Positions 5,175-10,276 of a DNA stretch of 10,276 nucleotides are shown here, in pieces. The stretch covers positions 1 through 10,276 of the forward strand of contig DATBDM010000273.1 in the NCBI GenBank assembly GCA_036269915.1, given 5' to 3'. The notes below the pieces were generated by a model. The model ran no database searches. It had not been told where the DNA came from and worked only from the letters and a program-made list of their open reading frames with translations. Within the stretch, counting starts at the first letter, position 1; each line of letters starts with the position of its first letter. The translations under genes and the position numbers were made by a program. This DNA is from DATBDM01 sp036269915. Lineage in GTDB: Bacteria; Actinomycetota; Thermoleophilia; Solirubrobacterales; Solirubrobacteraceae.

Positions 5175-6311
5175 TCAGTACCTCAGGACGGCCCCGATGC
5201 CGCCGAGCGGCCCGAGGTCGTCGTGGCGCGTGATGCGCAGCACCTCGGCCGACTGGTCGAGCGCCTTCTCGATCGCCGGCTCGACGACGTCGGTGAGCGG
5301 CTCGAGGTTGCGGTCGCCCGAGGCGTCGTCGGCGTAGAGCAGCGAGGTCGACCGGTCGCGCGCCCCGCGGGCGCTGAAGCCGTCGGCGATCAGCAGCGTC
5401 TCGACGCGCGCCTCGTTGAGGGCGGCGAGCGTGCTCGAGAGGCCGCCGACGCCGCGCGCGCCGCGGCCCACGCCCTCGGCCAGGCGGTCGAGCGCCTCGC
5501 GCTCGCGGCGCGTCTCGAACCTCTCGCGCTCGCTCGACGTCGCGGCGCGCACCTCCTCGAGGCTGGCGTTCTCGACGTCGAGCTGCAGGCGGCCGACGAG
5601 GCGCTCGCGCAGGTACGCGTGCAGGCGCGACTCGACCTCACCGGTGAGCTCCTGCGGGCAGCCGATCAGCACGCGCTGGAACGGCTTCGCCTTGTGCGCC
5701 GCGAAGAGCACGTCGGCGGCGTGGCCGAGGTGGTCGAGCATGTCCTTCTCCACCGAGCGCTGGTAGTTGGACTGCGACCAGCCGCCCTGGTCGTGCTGAC
5801 GGTGGATGTCGTCCTCGACGCGGTCGGTCTCCTCGAGCAGGTCCGCGGGTCCCTGGAAGATGCGCGCCGCGCGCCGGTTCACGAGCAGCACGCCCCAGCG
5901 CTCGCCGTCGGCCTGGGCGATCAGCGGCTCGATGCAGGGGGTGCGGTCGACGACGACGCGCGAGTCGATCGGCCGGCGCAGTGGGATGACCTCGAGCAGC
6001 CCGGCGGCCTGGCACGCGAACACCGCGACGCCGCGCGCCCCGTTCTCGGCGACGCCCCCACCCTGCAGCGCCTCGCGCACGCGCTCCACGTCGGCCTTCA
6101 GCCACTGGTGCTCGTCGTGGTCGAGGCCGTTGCAGTCCTTGACCTTGCGATGCGCGTCGTCCACGACCGAGGTGATCGCCGAGGCGCGGGCCGGGACCGT
6201 CGCGAACTGCGAGGGGTCCAGGTTGAGGAAGACAGAGAGGACGCGGCCTCGGTCGGGCCGCACATCGGCGAGGCGGCGCAGGATGCCGCGATCGATCGTG
6301 TTCGCTGCCAT
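5175..6311 (-). CDS. Bacterial eRF1/Vms1-like (baeRF family) protein with GxSQ motif
   Basis: The 378-residue product looks like a bacterial archaeo-eukaryotic release-factor homologue. Such proteins share the fold of eRF1/Pelota and of the Vms1/ANKZF1 peptidyl-tRNA hydrolases, which cut nascent chains from stalled ribosomes. The N-terminal part (about 1-130) is a variable domain. The central domain has VLLVNRRAARIF (141-152), and the loop GGWSQSNYQR (176-185) gives a GxSQ motif in place of the GGQ of classical release factors; Q180 would be the catalytic glutamine. The C-terminal part is an L7Ae-like domain: LAALNEARVETLLIADGF (295-312), ending in LGPLGGIGAVLRY (366-378), close to the archaeal eRF1 ending. 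No cysteine occurs after C218, so the zinc-ribbon insert seen in some homologues is absent. It heads the four-gene operon; ATG 6311 follows a G-tract leader with AGGGG as a possible ribosome site. Fold assignment is fairly confident; activity on ribosomes is inferred. Confidence 0.8.
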   Translation of the reverse strand: MAANTIDRGILRRLADVRPDRGRVLSVFLNLDPSQFATVPARASAITSVVDDAHRKVKDCNGLDHDEHQWLKADVERVREALQGGGVAENGARGVAVFACQAAGLLEVIPLRRPIDSRVVVDRTPCIEPLIAQADGERWGVLLVNRRAARIFQGPADLLEETDRVEDDIHRQHDQGGWSQSNYQRSVEKDMLDHLGHAADVLFAAHKAKPFQRVLIGCPQELTGEVESRLHAYLRERLVGRLQLDVENASLEEVRAATSSERERFETRREREALDRLAEGVGRGARGVGGLSSTLAALNEARVETLLIADGFSARGARDRSTSLLYADDASGDRNLEPLTDVVEPAIEKALDQSAEVLRITRHDDLGPLGGIGAVLRY

Positions 6312-6317
6312 CCGGGT

Positions 6318-6334
6318 CCCCTACCCCCTCCCCC
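6318..6334 (-). promoter_or_regulatory. G-tract leader just upstream of the baeRF start
   Basis: On the minus strand this reads GGGGG-A-GGGGG-TA-GGGG, ending 6 nt before the ATG at 6311. In the mRNA it could act as an extended purine-rich ribosome-binding site or form a two-layer G-quadruplex; only three tracts of four or more G are present, so a three-layer quadruplex would need flanking bases. The last tract forms TAGGGG-N6-ATG, the same spacing as the leaderless boxes elsewhere, but lacking the final T of TANNNT. Confidence 0.35.
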
Positions 6335-6553
6335 TGGGAGCGGAACCAGGCGCGGCAGGTGGCCTGATACGAGTGGAGCGGTTGGTGAAGAGCACGTCCT
6401 CGCAGCGATCGTACACCCGACCGCGAGCGCGTTGGAGAGGCACCTCGACATGGCTGGGGCGGCGAGCGGCCACCCCCGCTGGGTAGGGAAGCCACACGGG
6501 CGAACGAAACGCGTCGCCGCTCGCCTACCCGGCGCAGGTGACGTTCGCCGGCG

Positions 6554-6574
6554 CTGCGTCACGCGCTGACGCAG
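6554..6574. repeat. 21-bp palindrome at the acnA promoter, likely operator
   Basis: CTGCGTCA-CGCGC-TGACGCAG is a perfect 8-bp inverted repeat with a 5-base centre. It ends 3 bases before the TAGGCT box (6578-6583) and so covers the spacer and -35 region of the proposed acnA promoter. Symmetry of this size is typical of a dimeric repressor site, and in some actinobacteria aconitase genes are controlled by TetR-type (AcnR) repressors. No T-run follows, so a terminator for other transcription is unlikely. The binding protein is not encoded recognisably in this window. Confidence 0.5.
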
Positions 6575-6577
6575 GGG

Positions 6578-6583
6578 TAGGCT
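6578..6583 (+). promoter_or_regulatory. Putative -10 box of the acnA promoter
   Basis: TAGGCT matches TANNNT and would start transcription near 6590, giving a leader of about 24 nt. A weak -35 candidate, GCGTCA (6556-6561, three of six consensus positions, 16-bp spacer), lies inside the palindrome. Unlike the leaderless genes at the left of the window, acnA has a Shine-Dalgarno, GGAG (6604-6607), six bases before its ATG. Confidence 0.45.
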
Positions 6584-6613
6584 CCAGGGTCGAACCAGAA
6601 CCCGGAGACTGAC

Positions 6614-9463
<2,850 letters not shown>

Positions 9464-10276
9464 GCGGAGGTTGAGCACCGCGCGCCCGACCCGGTGCGCG
9501 GTGACGAGCCCGGCGGCGCGCAACACCCCGAGGTGCTGCGAGACGCCGCCGGGCGTGATGCCGGCGAGCGCGGCGAGGTCCGTCGTCGATCGCGGCCGGT
9601 CGAGCGCGAGCAGCAGCGTGGCCCGGTTGTGTCCGAGCAGCGCTCCGAGCGCGTCGTTCGCCGCCGCGCCGGCCGGCTCCCACAGGGCGCCGGCGCCGCG
9701 CGCGGGGTAGATGATCGTCGGCTGCCACGGCGGGGCGGTGACGATCACCACGCGCGGCCAGCCGAAGACGCTCGGCACGAACAGCAGCCCACGGTCGCTC
9801 AGGTCAACGTCCTGCTCGGCCCGCTTGGTCACCTCGAGCACGCCGTCGGACCAGCGCACGCTGGGGTCGATGTCGGCGAACAGGTGGCGCGCCCCGCCGT
9901 CGGCGAGGCGCCGCGCGCGGTGCAGCACGTCGCCCTCGACCACCGCGCGGATGCGCGGCCAGTGCGGCGCCAGCGCGCGGTCGAAGTACGCCCTCACGAG
10001 GGCGGCCAGCGCCGGGACGGCGGTGCGGGGCGCGTCGAGCAGCGGTTGCAGCGGCGCGGGCACGAGGCCGTCGCGGTACGCGTGCTCGATCTCGCCGCGG
10101 ACGACCGCGGGCGGCGTCGCGGCGAGCGCCGCGAGCTCCTCGTCGATGCTCGCCAGCGGCCCGCTCGGGGGCGGGCTGACGAAGTCGGGCGTGTACCGGT
10201 CCTCCGGGAGCAGCGCCAGCAGCGGCGCCAGGTCGAGGTCGGCGGTCCGCTCGCGCGCCTCGCGGATCCACGGGAG

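Larger units (their letters stand above)
6312..6613. other. Divergent intergenic region between the baeRF operon and acnA
   Basis: These 302 bp separate two divergent transcription units and should hold both promoters. Next to the operon start is a C-tract block (G-tracts on the minus strand, 6318-6334). In the middle, an imperfect hairpin can form at 6456-6476 (GGGG-C-GGC, loop GAGCG, GCC-A-CCCC, one mismatch), without a T-run. Near acnA is the palindrome at 6554-6574 followed by TAGGCT. On the minus strand, TACGAT (plus positions 6408-6413) is a weak -10 candidate for the operon about 97 nt from its start. I see no RNA gene or convincing small gene here. Confidence 0.6.

Noticed and set aside
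6456..6476. Imperfect GC hairpin considered as a terminator
   Set aside because: It has an internal mismatch and no T-run on either strand, and it lies between divergent promoters where no transcript needs to end.
5223..6569. A 448-codon plus-strand frame antisense to the baeRF-like gene
   Set aside because: Low-complexity shadow of the minus-strand gene, with no motif.
6450..6569. A 39-codon plus-strand frame starting at ATG 6450 in the intergenic region
   Set aside because: No ribosome site, Arg/Gly-rich composition, and it ends inside the acnA palindrome; more likely non-coding.

Overview
The window is very GC-rich DNA with codon third positions almost all G or C. It carries tightly packed single-copy housekeeping genes, with no RNA genes, insertion sequences, phage genes or CRISPR arrays that I can see. 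The gene families fit a high-GC actinobacterium, probably Thermoleophilia/Solirubrobacterales. The pointers are a periplasmic TolB/PD40-like propeller remnant, a bacterial eRF1-like (baeRF) protein, an actinobacterial-style AcnA with an acidic/proline-rich linker, a DUF5937-ArsR regulator, and start codons placed 6-7 nt after a TANNNT box. The lineage is inferred from family memory; no search was run.

Left part (1-1180): the N-terminus of an alpha/beta-hydrolase runs off the left edge on the minus strand. Upstream of it on that strand is a decayed PD40 beta-propeller gene with its N-terminus missing, an internal deletion and a frame change. Divergent from these is an intact SnoaL/NTF2-like gene.

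Centre-left (1181-3160, plus strand): an 11-codon micro-ORF overlaps the GTG start of uppP (undecaprenyl-diphosphatase), which is followed after 9 nt by a nicotinate phosphoribosyltransferase gene (pncB type).

Centre (3157-6311, minus strand): a compact four-gene operon, read right to left. It encodes an eRF1/Vms1-like GxSQ protein, a beta-hydroxyacid dehydrogenase, a nicotinamidase (pncA) and protein-L-isoaspartate methyltransferase (pcm). The gaps are only 2, 3 and 6 nt. The operon meets pncB tail to tail, with both stop codons in one CTAG. PncA and PncB face each other and would make two successive steps of NAD salvage (nicotinamide to nicotinate to nicotinate mononucleotide), but this PncA appears to lack the catalytic lysine.

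Right part (6312-10276): a 302-bp divergent intergenic region holds a G-tract leader for the operon and a 21-bp palindrome beside the likely promoter of acnA (aconitase, 949 aa). The acnA 3' end overlaps by 42 bp the convergent gene for a DUF5937/ArsR-type regulator that runs off the right edge.

I do not see a clearly new multi-gene system. The points most worth following are the repeated leaderless-promoter geometry, the micro-ORF coupled to uppP, the catalytic Lys-to-Thr change in PncA, the eRF1-like GxSQ protein heading a mixed operon, and the acnA palindrome.
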